From Prochlorococcus sp. AG-402-G19 (GTDB lineage Bacteria; Cyanobacteriota; Cyanobacteriia; PCC-6307; Cyanobiaceae): a DNA stretch of 44,658 nt. The stretch covers positions 1-44,658 of the forward strand of contig QCHU01000008.1 of NCBI GenBank assembly GCA_003279455.1, written 5' to 3'. Position 1 is the stretch's first letter. The number at the start of each line of letters is the position of its first letter. Below, piece after piece: positions 1 through 8,652 of the stretch. Position numbers and translations under genes: made by a program. Under the pieces are notes generated by a model that was not told the DNA's origin, did no database searches, and saw nothing but the letters and a program-made list of their open reading frames with translations.

Positions 1-70
1 AGCTCTTCAATTTCAAAATTATAGATAGCAAATTAATAATTAAAAATTTTAATTTTTATGATTCTTTACT

Positions 71-265
71 ATGGAGCAATTAATCCAAAAACTTGCTGAA
101 AAAGCGAATGTATTATCTGGCAAGTCAAAAAAAGAATTAGAAAGAACATGTTGGATGGTTGTTCATGAACATAAACATGGGGCAATGCCAACAGAATATG
201 ACATTAGAGAGATTGATGAAGAACTTTATTTGGAGGTTTTAAGAACTGCTAAAGAGATGATTTAA
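71..265 (+). CDS. Small conserved-looking hypothetical protein (64 aa)
   Basis: I do not recognise this protein. It is short, charged and soluble, with no signal peptide or membrane segment. It begins with an amphipathic helix-like stretch (EQLIQKLAEKAN), has a His-rich centre (VVHEHKHG, about residues 30-37) and ends in a Glu-rich helix. The ATG start follows an AT-rich 70-base leader that holds nothing else I can identify. It stands alone, 135 bases before the SPFH gene. Codon use resembles the neighbours, which supports a real gene, but no function can be assigned. Confidence 0.6.
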   Translation: MEQLIQKLAEKANVLSGKSKKELERTCWMVVHEHKHGAMPTEYDIREIDEELYLEVLRTAKEMI

Positions 266-400
266 TTAAATAAAATGGAGTTTTTATTCATACAAGAACT
301 CTTCTTGATCAATAAAAAAATAAGGTGATTATTTTTTCTATCTAACAAACTTCACAATATTCTCTAAATCAACATAAAATTATCTTAGACAAACTTTTTT

Positions 401-1210
401 ATGACAACTCCATTTCGTAATGTGACTCCGAATGGGCCTGGTGGAACAACAACTCTTCTACTAGTCCTTTCCTTTACTGGCTTTTTACTTCTTACTCAAT
501 CATTTTTTGTTGTACCTGCTGGGCAGGTTTCAGTTGTAACAACATTAGGAAAAGTCAGTGGTGGATCTCGTAAACCTGGTCTAAATTTCAAAGTTCCATT
601 TGTTCAAAATACTTATCCTTTTAATGTTCAGACTCAGGTTAGACCTGAAAAGTTTGATTCATTGACTAAAGATTTGCAGGTTATCTCTGCAACTGCAACT
701 GTAAAATATGCTTTAAAACCTAGCGAAGCCGGAAGAGTATTTAAAACAATTTCTTATAACGATAGAGAAATCTACAACAGGATTATCCAACCATCCCTTT
801 TGAAAGCTCTTAAGTCAGTTTTCTCAAAGTATGAATTAGTAACTATCGCAAGTTCCTGGAGTGATATTTCAGAATTAGTTGAAAAAACAGTGGCAGATGA
901 ACTTAACAAGTTTGACTATGTAGACGTGCAATCTCTTGATTTAACAGGTTTAACGATTGCAGATGAGTATCGAGCAGCAATTGAAGAAAAACAAATTGCT
1001 GAGCAAAAACTACTGAGGGCTCAAACTGAGGTTAAAATTGCTGAGCAAGAAGCACTGAGATATGACACATTAAATAAAAGTCTTGATGATCAAGTTCTTT
1101 TTAAATTGTTTTTAGACAAATGGAATGGTGAAACACAAGTTGTTCCAGCCTTGCCAGGAAGTTCTTCAGGAAATGTTCCAGTTATTGTAGGAGGAAAGAA
1201 TAGAAAATAA
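401..1210 (+). CDS. SPFH/prohibitin (band 7) family membrane protein
   Basis: This is a 269-residue prohibitin-like protein. It has a short N-terminal tail, one hydrophobic anchor at about residues 17-37, then the SPFH core beginning with the family-typical segment FVVPAGQVSVVTTLGKV. A long charged helix follows (about 190-235, rich in E, K, Q and A: AAIEEKQIAEQKLLRAQ), as expected for the oligomerising coiled coil. The C-terminus is Gly/Ser/Val rich. Family members form large ring assemblies in bacterial membranes and act as scaffolds for proteases or membrane domains; here the partner is unknown. The gene is monocistronic and ends at a strong shared terminator facing hemL. Confidence 0.88.
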   Translation: MTTPFRNVTPNGPGGTTTLLLVLSFTGFLLLTQSFFVVPAGQVSVVTTLGKVSGGSRKPGLNFKVPFVQNTYPFNVQTQVRPEKFDSLTKDLQVISATATVKYALKPSEAGRVFKTISYNDREIYNRIIQPSLLKALKSVFSKYELVTIASSWSDISELVEKTVADELNKFDYVDVQSLDLTGLTIADEYRAAIEEKQIAEQKLLRAQTEVKIAEQEALRYDTLNKSLDDQVLFKLFLDKWNGETQVVPALPGSSSGNVPVIVGGKNRK

Positions 1211-1223
1211 TTAAAAAATAAAT

Positions 1224-1266
1224 AAAAAAGTCCAATTATAGATTTATTTTAATTGGACTTTTTTTT
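1224..1266. terminator. Bidirectional intrinsic terminator between the SPFH gene and hemL
   Basis: A perfect 14-bp inverted repeat (1224-1237 with 1251-1264, core GTCCAATT/AATTGGAC) has a 13-base loop. It is flanked by an A-run on the left and a T-run on the right, so either strand reads as hairpin plus U-tract. It sits between two convergent genes and its right arm touches the hemL stop codon. Confidence 0.85.
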
Positions 1267-2563
1267 ATGAGATTTCAGAAAAGCTTTCTTGAAAAGCTTT
1301 TATTGTCGCGTTTATATCATCTTCAGAATGAGCAAGTGATGTAAAACCAGCCTCAAATGCGCTTGGAGCTAAATAAACACCCTTTTTGAGCATCAATCTG
1401 TGCAGTTTACTGAATAGTTCAGTATCAGCAGATTTGGCTTCCTCAAAGTTCCTAACAGGTCCTTCACATAGATAAAAACCGAACATAGCGCTAATGCTCT
1501 GACCATGAATGGGAATATTTGATTCTTTTGCTGCAGTAAGGATTCCATCCAAAAGTTTTTTCGTAATAGCTTCTAATTTTTCGTATGTTCCTTCTTGTTT
1601 AAGCAGTTCAAGAGTTTTAATGCCTGCTGTCATAGCAAGAGGATTTCCGCTCAAAGTGCCGGCCTGATACATCGGACCGGAAGGGGAAACCATTGACATG
1701 ATTTCTTTACGGCCTCCATAAGCCCCTACTGGAAGGCCTCCTCCAATTACTTTCCCCATAGTTGTCAAATCAGGAGTAACTCCAAAACGCTCCTGTGCAC
1801 CTCCGTAGCTGATTCGAAAACCAGTCATTACTTCATCAAAAACCAAAAGAGCTCCGTTCTCTTGAGTTACCTCTCTTAATCCTTCTAAGAATCCTGGCTC
1901 AGGTGTTATGAAGCCTGCATTCCCTACTACAGGTTCCAGTATGACTCCTGAAATAGCATCAGGGTTTTCAGCAAATAATTCTTTGACTGCTTCAAGATCG
2001 TTGTAAGGGGCGGTAAGAGTATTAGCAGTAGTACTCCTTGGAACACCCGGGGAATCAGGCAGGCCGAGTGTTGCAACACCTGAGCCTGCCTTCACTAAAA
2101 ACATATCTGCATGTCCGTGATAGCAACCCTCAAATTTGATAACTTTATCTCTTCCAGTAAAGGCTCTCATTAAACGAAGAACAGCCATACATGCTTCGGT
2201 GCCACTATTAACAAAGCGAACCATTTCAACGCTTGGTACGGCATCTATAACCATTTCAGCGAGCTGGTTTTCAAGAACACAGGGTGCGCCAAAGCTAGTT
2301 CCTTTTTCCAGTGTTTCTTGAAGGGCCGCAATCACCTCAGGATGAGCATGGCCACAAATGGCTGGTCCCCAACTGCCTACATAGTCGATGTATCTGTTTC
2401 CATCAACATCCCAAGCATAAGGACCTTTCACTCGATCGAAAACGATTGGATCCCCTTCAACAGATTTGAAAGCTCTTACAGGTGAACTGACTCCACCAGG
2501 CATTAAATTTTTGGCAGAGCCAAAAATTTCTTCAGATCTTTTTGTGTTCAACGCGTCTGTCAC
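1265..2563 (-). CDS. hemL: Glutamate-1-semialdehyde 2,1-aminomutase
   Basis: This PLP enzyme converts glutamate-1-semialdehyde to 5-aminolevulinate, the committed C5-pathway step for chlorophyll, heme and corrin synthesis. The 432-residue length is normal. Visible features are the N-terminal [12 protein letters not shown] motif (21-32), the phosphate-binding NSGTEA (119-124), DEVMTGFR (243-250) with the cofactor-contacting Asp, and the Schiff-base lysine in [10 protein letters not shown] (K271). The start is GTG at 2563; no ATG fits the conserved N-terminus. It is transcribed alone, away from exonuclease III, with a 270-base upstream spacer in which I see no further gene. Other tetrapyrrole genes in the window (hemC, hemH, cobK, cobO) are scattered, not clustered with it. 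Confidence 0.97.
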   Translation of the reverse strand: MTDALNTKRSEEIFGSAKNLMPGGVSSPVRAFKSVEGDPIVFDRVKGPYAWDVDGNRYIDYVGSWGPAICGHAHPEVIAALQETLEKGTSFGAPCVLENQLAEMVIDAVPSVEMVRFVNSGTEACMAVLRLMRAFTGRDKVIKFEGCYHGHADMFLVKAGSGVATLGLPDSPGVPRSTTANTLTAPYNDLEAVKELFAENPDAISGVILEPVVGNAGFITPEPGFLEGLREVTQENGALLVFDEVMTGFRISYGGAQERFGVTPDLTTMGKVIGGGLPVGAYGGRKEIMSMVSPSGPMYQAGTLSGNPLAMTAGIKTLELLKQEGTYEKLEAITKKLLDGILTAAKESNIPIHGQSISAMFGFYLCEGPVRNFEEAKSADTELFSKLHRLMLKKGVYLAPSAFEAGFTSLAHSEDDINATIKAFQESFSEIS

Positions 2564-2833
2564 AGCACCTCAGCTAATGAGCTCTTCAACACAGTTCGCC
2601 ATAATGGCCTAAAAGTGACTGATTCGTCTAAATTTTTGAATCTGTTCTGCATCTGGTTATTTTTTTTTAATCTTTTACAGAGCTATCTTTCTCGTTTAAC
2701 TTGATCGTAAAAGCAAGTTTCAGACTGGCTTCTTGAGAGATGATGCCCTTTGAAAACAAAATTTTTTAGCAAATTGTAAATATTTGATTTGTTAATTCTG
2801 TGATGATATGAAAATAGAAAATAATCTAATTTT

Positions 2834-3661
2834 TTAAAAGAAAAATTCATTTTCAATTTCTTCTGGTGGCCAGCTGATATCGACGACTACAGGAGCATGG
2901 TCACTTGGCTTCTCTCTGGATCTTGGTTCTTTATCTATCCAGCAACTATTGGCACAACTAAGAATATCTTCTGTTAAGTAAATATGGTCGATGCGCCAAC
3001 CCTTGTCTCTTTCCCAGGCTGAATGGCGATAATCCCACCAAGACCAATTTTTTTCTCCAGACTCAAAAATTCTAAAAACATCTTCTAATTCTCCTCCTAA
3101 GGCATCTTTAAGTAATTTTCTCTCTTTAGAAGAAGCCATAATTGATTGTTTAAAAGCACTTGGTGTGTGTATATCTTTATCTTCAGGAGCAATATTAAAG
3201 TCTCCTAATAAACATATAGGCGTATGATTTGAATTTATTTTTTTTAGATAAGCTTGTAAACCTTTTATCCATTTTTCTTTATAAATAAATTTATCTGAGT
3301 CTAAAGATGATCCATTTGGAACATAAACATTTATAATTCTTATATCATTTATTTCAGCACTTATAATTCTTTTTTGCTGATCTAAGAAAGATAAATCTTT
3401 GTAGTCGGGGATTACCGCATTAAAATCAATCTTTATATCTCTAATAGGGAATCTACTTATTATTGCTACTCCATTGTAAGACTTTTGCCCAGAAATAGAT
3501 ACCTCATATCCAAGATTTGAAAAAATTTCAACTGGAAAAAATTGATCTTCTGCTTTTGTTTCTTGTAAGCAAAGAATGTCAACGTTATTTGAAATGAGCC
3601 ATTCTTTGACTTGATCTATTCTTGAGCGAATAGAATTTACATTCCATGTTGCAATAAGCAA
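2834..3661 (-). CDS. xth: Exodeoxyribonuclease III family protein
   Basis: This is a 275-residue member of the exonuclease/endonuclease/phosphatase fold, an AP endonuclease and 3'-5' exonuclease of base-excision repair. Catalytic landmarks are all present: WNVNSIR at 6-12 with metal-binding Asn7, LQETKAED with Glu34, the GDFNIAPED loop (153-161), WRIDHIY, and the terminal SDHAPVV holding the catalytic His. The start must be TTG at 3661, because the first conserved strand (LIATWNVN) begins at residue 2 and leaves no room for a later start. The gene is separated from the divergent 3720 gene by 58 bases. Confidence 0.94.
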   Translation of the reverse strand: MLIATWNVNSIRSRIDQVKEWLISNNVDILCLQETKAEDQFFPVEIFSNLGYEVSISGQKSYNGVAIISRFPIRDIKIDFNAVIPDYKDLSFLDQQKRIISAEINDIRIINVYVPNGSSLDSDKFIYKEKWIKGLQAYLKKINSNHTPICLLGDFNIAPEDKDIHTPSAFKQSIMASSKERKLLKDALGGELEDVFRIFESGEKNWSWWDYRHSAWERDKGWRIDHIYLTEDILSCANSCWIDKEPRSREKPSDHAPVVVDISWPPEEIENEFFF

Positions 3662-3719
3662 GACTTAAAATTTCTATTACTTAAGTTATTATTATGTAAA
3701 TTTAGACCAAAGTTAAGTT

Positions 3720-4055
3720 TTGAATCAAACTCGACTTTTTATTCACCGTCAATTGTTTTTTACTTTCTTTTGTTTGACACCAATTTTAATTACTGCAGGG
3801 CAAGTTATTTCCTTTTCAAGAATTACAAAGATTGCAGAAGTAAAAAATTATTCAATCGATGAGAAAAGAGATATTTACAATACTTTTGATTCAGAAAGCC
3901 AAATTGATCAAGGTTTACCTGTGGATCCATTCGATTTAATGAATCGTCTCAAGCAAGCAGAAGCGATGGATGATGCTACAACCCCTTCTGATGCACTTGA
4001 TGAAGCTCTTGAGGCATTTGAGCAGTCAGAGTATGGAAATGTCCCAAATGAATAA
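3720..4055 (+). CDS. Hypothetical secreted protein (111 aa)
   Basis: I do not recognise a family. The protein starts with a probable Sec signal peptide: a positively charged N-region (residues 1-9), a hydrophobic core (FFTFFCLTPILITAG, about 13-27) and small residues after it. The mature part is about 80 residues, acidic, with no cysteines and a helix-like Glu/Ala-rich C-terminus (DALDEALEAFEQSEY). The start is TTG at 3720; an in-frame ATG appears only late, inside the mature region. It precedes the 4126 gene by 70 bases on the same strand and could be co-transcribed with it. Confidence 0.55.
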   Translation: MNQTRLFIHRQLFFTFFCLTPILITAGQVISFSRITKIAEVKNYSIDEKRDIYNTFDSESQIDQGLPVDPFDLMNRLKQAEAMDDATTPSDALDEALEAFEQSEYGNVPNE

Positions 4056-4125
4056 AATCAGAATAGTATTTGTAGGGATTTTGGTAAATTTTAAAATGGT
4101 CATGAATGGGCAATTTATTAAATAG

Positions 4126-4767
4126 ATGCAGAACCATCCAATCCCCTTGGTCACTGATCCATTGCAATACAGAGCAATTGGAATGGTTAGAGGTATTTAC
4201 AAGCCTAAAGATGATGAAAATTTTACTCGTGGTGCTCTCATTGATTCTAAAGGTAATGAAATAGATTCAGTTCTGCTTGGAAGAGTTATAACTTTGATCC
4301 GTAATCATGTCCCTCTAGAAAAACCTCACCTCTGGGTTGTATATCCAAGATGTAGGAATAATAAAAATCTTCATTTGCAAATCTCAGGTATTTGGGAACC
4401 TAGCACTTTAAATAAAGATCTTAAAGAGAAAGATGAATTGAATGAAGCTTCAATTCCTAAAGCTGATTCTGATTATTTATTAGAAGGTGATGATTATTTT
4501 TCAATAAGAGGAGAATTAGTTTTTACTAAGCCAGAAGAAAAGGATTTAGTTGTAAAAATCCGTCAAAAGCCAAGAAATCAACAAAAGAAAGCGATACCTT
4601 TTAAGGTCAACCTTAAAGGTGAAGTACCTATTAAATATTTAAAGCATTTTATTAGCCTTGATGTTCGTCGTGTTGACTATCAACTTTTGGTTGAGGATTT
4701 TGAAATTATAGGTCCCGTTCTCCAACAAAATATGGATAATAAAAATAGAAAAAATCTAAAAAAATGA
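4126..4767 (+). CDS. Conserved hypothetical protein (213 aa)
   Basis: No domain that I can name. The protein is soluble with no signal peptide or membrane segment. The N-terminal half reads like a compact beta-rich domain (YRAIGMVRGIYKP, then GALIDSKGNEIDSVLLGRVI, then HLWVVYPR). A charged, low-complexity linker follows at about 105-120. A second beta-rich part holds YFSIRGELVF and a basic KIRQKPRNQQKKAIPFKV stretch. The basic C-terminal half could contact RNA or DNA, but this is only a guess from composition. The ATG start is clear. The gene lies 66 bases before larC on the same strand. Confidence 0.7.
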   Translation: MQNHPIPLVTDPLQYRAIGMVRGIYKPKDDENFTRGALIDSKGNEIDSVLLGRVITLIRNHVPLEKPHLWVVYPRCRNNKNLHLQISGIWEPSTLNKDLKEKDELNEASIPKADSDYLLEGDDYFSIRGELVFTKPEEKDLVVKIRQKPRNQQKKAIPFKVNLKGEVPIKYLKHFISLDVRRVDYQLLVEDFEIIGPVLQQNMDNKNRKNLKK

Positions 4768-4833
4768 AAATTATCTTTTTTGATTGATCCAAATGTATTC
4801 GGCCTATAAAACAGATTATAAATATAGTCAAAA

Positions 4834-6060
4834 ATGAAATCTATTTATATTGATTGTGGTCTTGGAATATCTGGAGATATGCTTTTATCAGCATTGTTAG
4901 ATCTAGGTGTTCCCTACTCTATATTCTTAGATAACTTAGCAAGTTTAAATATAGATAAAAATTATAAATTAAAATTTAATCAGGGAGATAGTGAAGGAAT
5001 TAGAGGAATTGTTTGCATAAGAAATCAAAGTGAATTTAAAGAATCACCTAGAAGTTTTAATGATATTAAAAACTTGCTTCTTGATTCAAGCTTGAATGAT
5101 TATGTGAAAAAAAAATCTATTAGGGTTTTTGAAATTCTTGCCGAAGCAGAAGGAATTATTCACGGGAATCAAATTTCAGATGTTCATTTTCATGAACTAG
5201 GTTCAATTGATTCGATCATTGATGTTGTTAATGTATGCGCGGCTATAGATTTTTTAAATCCAAAAAATATTTATTTTTCAAGTCCACCAGCTGGGAAAGG
5301 AATTGTCTCTACCTTGCATGGTCCGCTGCCAGTCCCAGTCCCAACTGTTTTAGAGATAGCGAAACAATATCAAATTCCGTTGATGTTGTTAGAGGATGAA
5401 TATCTTGGTGAAATAACAACACCAACTGGTATTGCATTGATAGCAACTTTCTTAGATAAAGTAGCTAAACCAGATAATATGATTATTAAAAAAATTGGTA
5501 TTGGTTTAGGCAATAAAAATATATCTCGACCTAATTTTTTACGCGTTCTGATAATAGATGTTGATCAAGATTGTAAAGATAATAATGATAAGCCTGCATA
5601 TGAAACCATAATTTCTCAGGAGGCTTGGATAGATGATTCTACTCCTGAAGATATTGCAATTTTGATAGAAAGATTAAGGTCTGCAGGGGCTGTCGATGTG
5701 ATTTCTTATTCGGTTGATATGAAAAAAAATAGAAAAGGTATATGCATTAAAGCTATTGTCTACCCAAAGCATCAAAACTTAATCAGGGAAGTTTGGTTTA
5801 ATTATAGTACAACAATTGGAATAAGAGAAAATAAGATTAGTCGATGGATACTTCCAAGACGAAGGCACTGCTATAAAACTAAATTTGGGGAAGTCAATGT
5901 TAAACAAATTATGAGACCAAATGCTCAAACTTCAATAAAAATAGAACATGATGACTTGACTAAAATATCTTTGAAAACAGGAATTAGTATAGAAGAGATT
6001 CGCCAAAGATTATTTATAGAGTTATCAGAACTTTATGAATTAGATGATTACTCGAATTGA
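4834..6060 (+). CDS. larC: LarC-family nickel-insertion protein (DUF111)
   Basis: This 408-residue protein matches the LarC family, which inserts nickel into the pincer cofactor of lactate racemase (LarA) in a CTP-dependent reaction. Diagnostic segments are the N-terminal DCGLGISGDM (7-16) and the metal-region HFHELGSIDSIIDV (118-131), followed by the PVPVPTVLEIA stretch. In Lactobacillus larC is split and joined by programmed frameshifting; here it is one continuous frame. No larA, larB or larE is present in the window, so the client enzyme is not evident. Its TGA overlaps the ATG of the next gene, implying coupled translation. Confidence 0.88.
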   Translation: MKSIYIDCGLGISGDMLLSALLDLGVPYSIFLDNLASLNIDKNYKLKFNQGDSEGIRGIVCIRNQSEFKESPRSFNDIKNLLLDSSLNDYVKKKSIRVFEILAEAEGIIHGNQISDVHFHELGSIDSIIDVVNVCAAIDFLNPKNIYFSSPPAGKGIVSTLHGPLPVPVPTVLEIAKQYQIPLMLLEDEYLGEITTPTGIALIATFLDKVAKPDNMIIKKIGIGLGNKNISRPNFLRVLIIDVDQDCKDNNDKPAYETIISQEAWIDDSTPEDIAILIERLRSAGAVDVISYSVDMKKNRKGICIKAIVYPKHQNLIREVWFNYSTTIGIRENKISRWILPRRRHCYKTKFGEVNVKQIMRPNAQTSIKIEHDDLTKISLKTGISIEEIRQRLFIELSELYELDDYSN

Positions 6061-7028
6061 TGCTTGATTTGAAAAAGTTTAAACTTGAAATAAATAGTTT
6101 TGTTTTTTGGATGTTATCTAAAATTAATATTAAACTTATAGTAACATTAATTTGCTTTGTATTCCTTGGAAAATCAATATATAAAAATTCAGATTATTTA
6201 TTTGATCTGACAATTACTAGTGAAGAATTATTGTGGCTAATATGGGGAATTATATTTACTTTTTTAAGTATAATTATTAATGCTTATGCATGGAAGCTTT
6301 TAATCAATAATATTGGCTGCAGTATTAATAAGTTGAATATTGTAAAACTATTTCTAGCTACAAATATATATAAATATTTGCCAGGAGGGATATGGCATTT
6401 TGTATCTAGATATAATACCTTGCGCTTAGAAATTTCAAAAGAAAAATCAATTGAAGCTATTTTATTAGAACCAATTTTAATGCTTGTTGCAGGCTTTCTT
6501 TTTATACCTTTTAGAGGTTTTAATATAGCTCTTTATGTGCTTTGTTGGTCTACTGCTCTAGTCTTTCTACCAGCATTTAGGCAATTTATAATAAAAAAAA
6601 TTAAGGCAATGAAGGCAAAGATTTTTACTAATAATAATAATATTAAAGACACAAAATTAGCACAAAATAACCAGAATATTGCAATCAGGATTTTTTATCC
6701 CTATAAACCGATATTTGTAGAGACTATATTTGTTTTGTTCCGCTTCTTGGGCTTTTTATGTTGTATAAATGCATTTTCTATGAGGCCATTTATTTCTTAT
6801 GGTGAATTAATATCTTCCTTTTCCTTTGCATGGATTATTGGCCTTATCGTCCCAGCAGCACCAGGAGGTTTAGGCGTTTTTGAATCTGTAATTCTATTTA
6901 GCCTTGGCTCATCATATTTGCCAGAAGCACCTCTTTTAGCGTCATTGCTTTGCTATCGCCTTGTTTCAACAATATCTGATATACTCGCAGCTTTGATTTA
7001 CCCAGTTAAAAGATTATTTAAAGTTTAA
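6060..7028 (+). CDS. UPF0104 / lysylphosphatidylglycerol-synthase-type membrane protein
   Basis: This is a polytopic inner-membrane protein of about 322 residues with roughly seven or eight hydrophobic segments, spaced as in the transmembrane domain of lysylphosphatidylglycerol synthase (flippase part). The family signature near the C-terminus, PAAPGGLGVFESV, is present, as is the LPGGIWHFVSRY loop. There is no soluble aminoacyl-transferase domain, so lipid aminoacylation is not implied; lipid or polyprenol handling is a family-level inference. I chose ATG at 6060, which overlaps the larC stop as TGATG; a TTG at 6057 is the alternative. It converges on the iron permease gene with a 9-base gap. 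Confidence 0.8.
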   Translation: MLDLKKFKLEINSFVFWMLSKINIKLIVTLICFVFLGKSIYKNSDYLFDLTITSEELLWLIWGIIFTFLSIIINAYAWKLLINNIGCSINKLNIVKLFLATNIYKYLPGGIWHFVSRYNTLRLEISKEKSIEAILLEPILMLVAGFLFIPFRGFNIALYVLCWSTALVFLPAFRQFIIKKIKAMKAKIFTNNNNIKDTKLAQNNQNIAIRIFYPYKPIFVETIFVLFRFLGFLCCINAFSMRPFISYGELISSFSFAWIIGLIVPAAPGGLGVFESVILFSLGSSYLPEAPLLASLLCYRLVSTISDILAALIYPVKRLFKV

Positions 7029-7037
7029 ATATCTATT

Positions 7038-8624
7038 TTAATTATTTCTGCTGTTTAGACTGGGTATTAAGGCTAAAGAAGCTATTAATCCCAAACAAAT
7101 TATTATCAATGAAGGTAAAATAGATTCTGCCAATCTTTCATCCCCGGCATATTGGAATATTCGTACTGAAAGAGTATCAAAATCGAATGGTCTTAAGATA
7201 AAGGTTAAAGGCAATTCTTTTATTGTGTCTACAAAAACAAGAAGTGTTCCCACCAACATTGGTCCTTTGAGAAGAGGTAGATGTATTTTGAAAAGTACAT
7301 CTGACCAGTCCTTCCCAAGATTTATGGCCGCATTATCTATATTTGGTGAAATCCTTTCAAGGCCAGCATCAAGACCACCTTTTGAAACGGCTAGGAATCT
7401 AATGCTATAACCCCAGATTAGTAAGCTCAGTGTGTTTATTTGCAAGATACTTCCTTTAAAGGAAAGAAGAGCAAGAGCCAGAACAGAGCCAGGAATTGCG
7501 TAGCCAATACTGGATAAAAACGTCAATAGATGGAGCCATTTTTGATTTTGCCATCTTTTTGAAATTGATAAAATCAATGATATAAATATCGTTATTAATG
7601 AAACAATAAAGGCTAAGCTAAAGCTTCTAATAGTTAATCCAATTAAATCTGTATTGAAACCTTGATTCATTTGATCAATATTTATTATTGCCCATGTAAT
7701 TGGAATGCCTAATGTAAGCATTGGAGGAGTAAATGTTATAACTTGAGCAAGGAATAGATTTATACCTTTTAATTCCCATTTGGGTGAGTCTCCACTACCT
7801 ATTTCGTCTGTCCATCGTTTACTTCTCTCTCTTGATTTGCGTTCTATTGCAACTAATAAAAACACTAAAATCAAAGCAAATAAGGCAAGAGCAATTGCAC
7901 CTGAGGGCTCGCCTTCCTCTACCCAACTCTCAAGTATTCCAGCAGAAATACTTGGAATATTTAAAAGTTGAACGGCACCTAATTCATTTATGATTTCCAT
8001 TGCCATTAAAGCTAACCCAGCAGTGATTGAGGGAAGCGCTATTGGCAGAGATATGCTAAAAAAACTTTTCCAAGGACCTATCCCAAGAGTTCTACATGCC
8101 TCAATTTGTTTTCTACCACCTTTCTCAAAACTTTCTGAACTTAGTAAAAAAACGTATGGATAGGTTGTGAATGCCATTATTAAAACCCCCCATAACATGC
8201 CGGTTATTCTGATGGAATTTATGCTGCCGAGGTCAATAAATGTAGCTGCTAAAAGATAGGCTGGAGTTGCGAAAGGAATTAGTTGGCATATCCTAAGAAT
8301 TTTTCGCCCTTTAAAATGGCAATTGGCTAAAATCCAACCATTAGCTACACCTAACAATCCTCCTAAAGTTAGAGAAAGAATCAATAATAATAGTGTTCCT
8401 TTTATTTCATTAAGTCTGTTTATCGTCAAATATATAGATCCTTTTTGAATACCGTATAAAACTTCTCCTACGAGGGTGAATAAAGGCCATAAAATAAAAA
8501 ATGTCAATAGGATTACTAAGAACTTTAATATGTAGCGACTATTCTTTAATACGATTGGTTTATATGTAAAATTTATCTTTTCAGTTTTTTTAAGTACCTT
8601 TGAATTGGATTTGATGTTGTTCAA
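7038..8624 (-). CDS. futB: Iron(III) ABC transporter permease, two fused permease halves
   Basis: This 528-residue protein contains two consecutive binding-protein-dependent permease domains (about 60-265 and 300-520), each with six or so membrane segments and an EAA-type cytoplasmic loop: EACRTLGIGPWKSFF in the first half and NAAINLGKDWSDVLF in the second. This layout is that of FbpB/FutB/ThiP-type permeases, and in marine cyanobacteria the usual substrate is ferric iron. The binding protein and ATPase are not next to it. It is the last gene of the minus-strand cluster yjbQ, carbinolamine dehydratase, COG0523, permease, with a 28-base gap to the preceding gene. Thiamine or another substrate cannot be excluded by sequence alone. 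Confidence 0.85.
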   Translation of the reverse strand: MNNIKSNSKVLKKTEKINFTYKPIVLKNSRYILKFLVILLTFFILWPLFTLVGEVLYGIQKGSIYLTINRLNEIKGTLLLLILSLTLGGLLGVANGWILANCHFKGRKILRICQLIPFATPAYLLAATFIDLGSINSIRITGMLWGVLIMAFTTYPYVFLLSSESFEKGGRKQIEACRTLGIGPWKSFFSISLPIALPSITAGLALMAMEIINELGAVQLLNIPSISAGILESWVEEGEPSGAIALALFALILVFLLVAIERKSRERSKRWTDEIGSGDSPKWELKGINLFLAQVITFTPPMLTLGIPITWAIINIDQMNQGFNTDLIGLTIRSFSLAFIVSLITIFISLILSISKRWQNQKWLHLLTFLSSIGYAIPGSVLALALLSFKGSILQINTLSLLIWGYSIRFLAVSKGGLDAGLERISPNIDNAAINLGKDWSDVLFKIHLPLLKGPMLVGTLLVFVDTIKELPLTFILRPFDFDTLSVRIFQYAGDERLAESILPSLIIICLGLIASLALIPSLNSRNN

Positions 8625-8652
8625 TTTATCTTTTTAGGTTGGTATTTTGTGA

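Noticed and set aside
266-400. Weak hairpin (GAGTT/AACTC arms) after the first small gene
   Set aside because: Only five base pairs and no T-run at the right place, so not supported as a terminator.
2564-2833. Possible gene or small RNA in the spacer between hemL and exonuclease III
   Set aside because: No reading frame of useful length, no clear hairpin with T-run and no known small-RNA motif that I could see.
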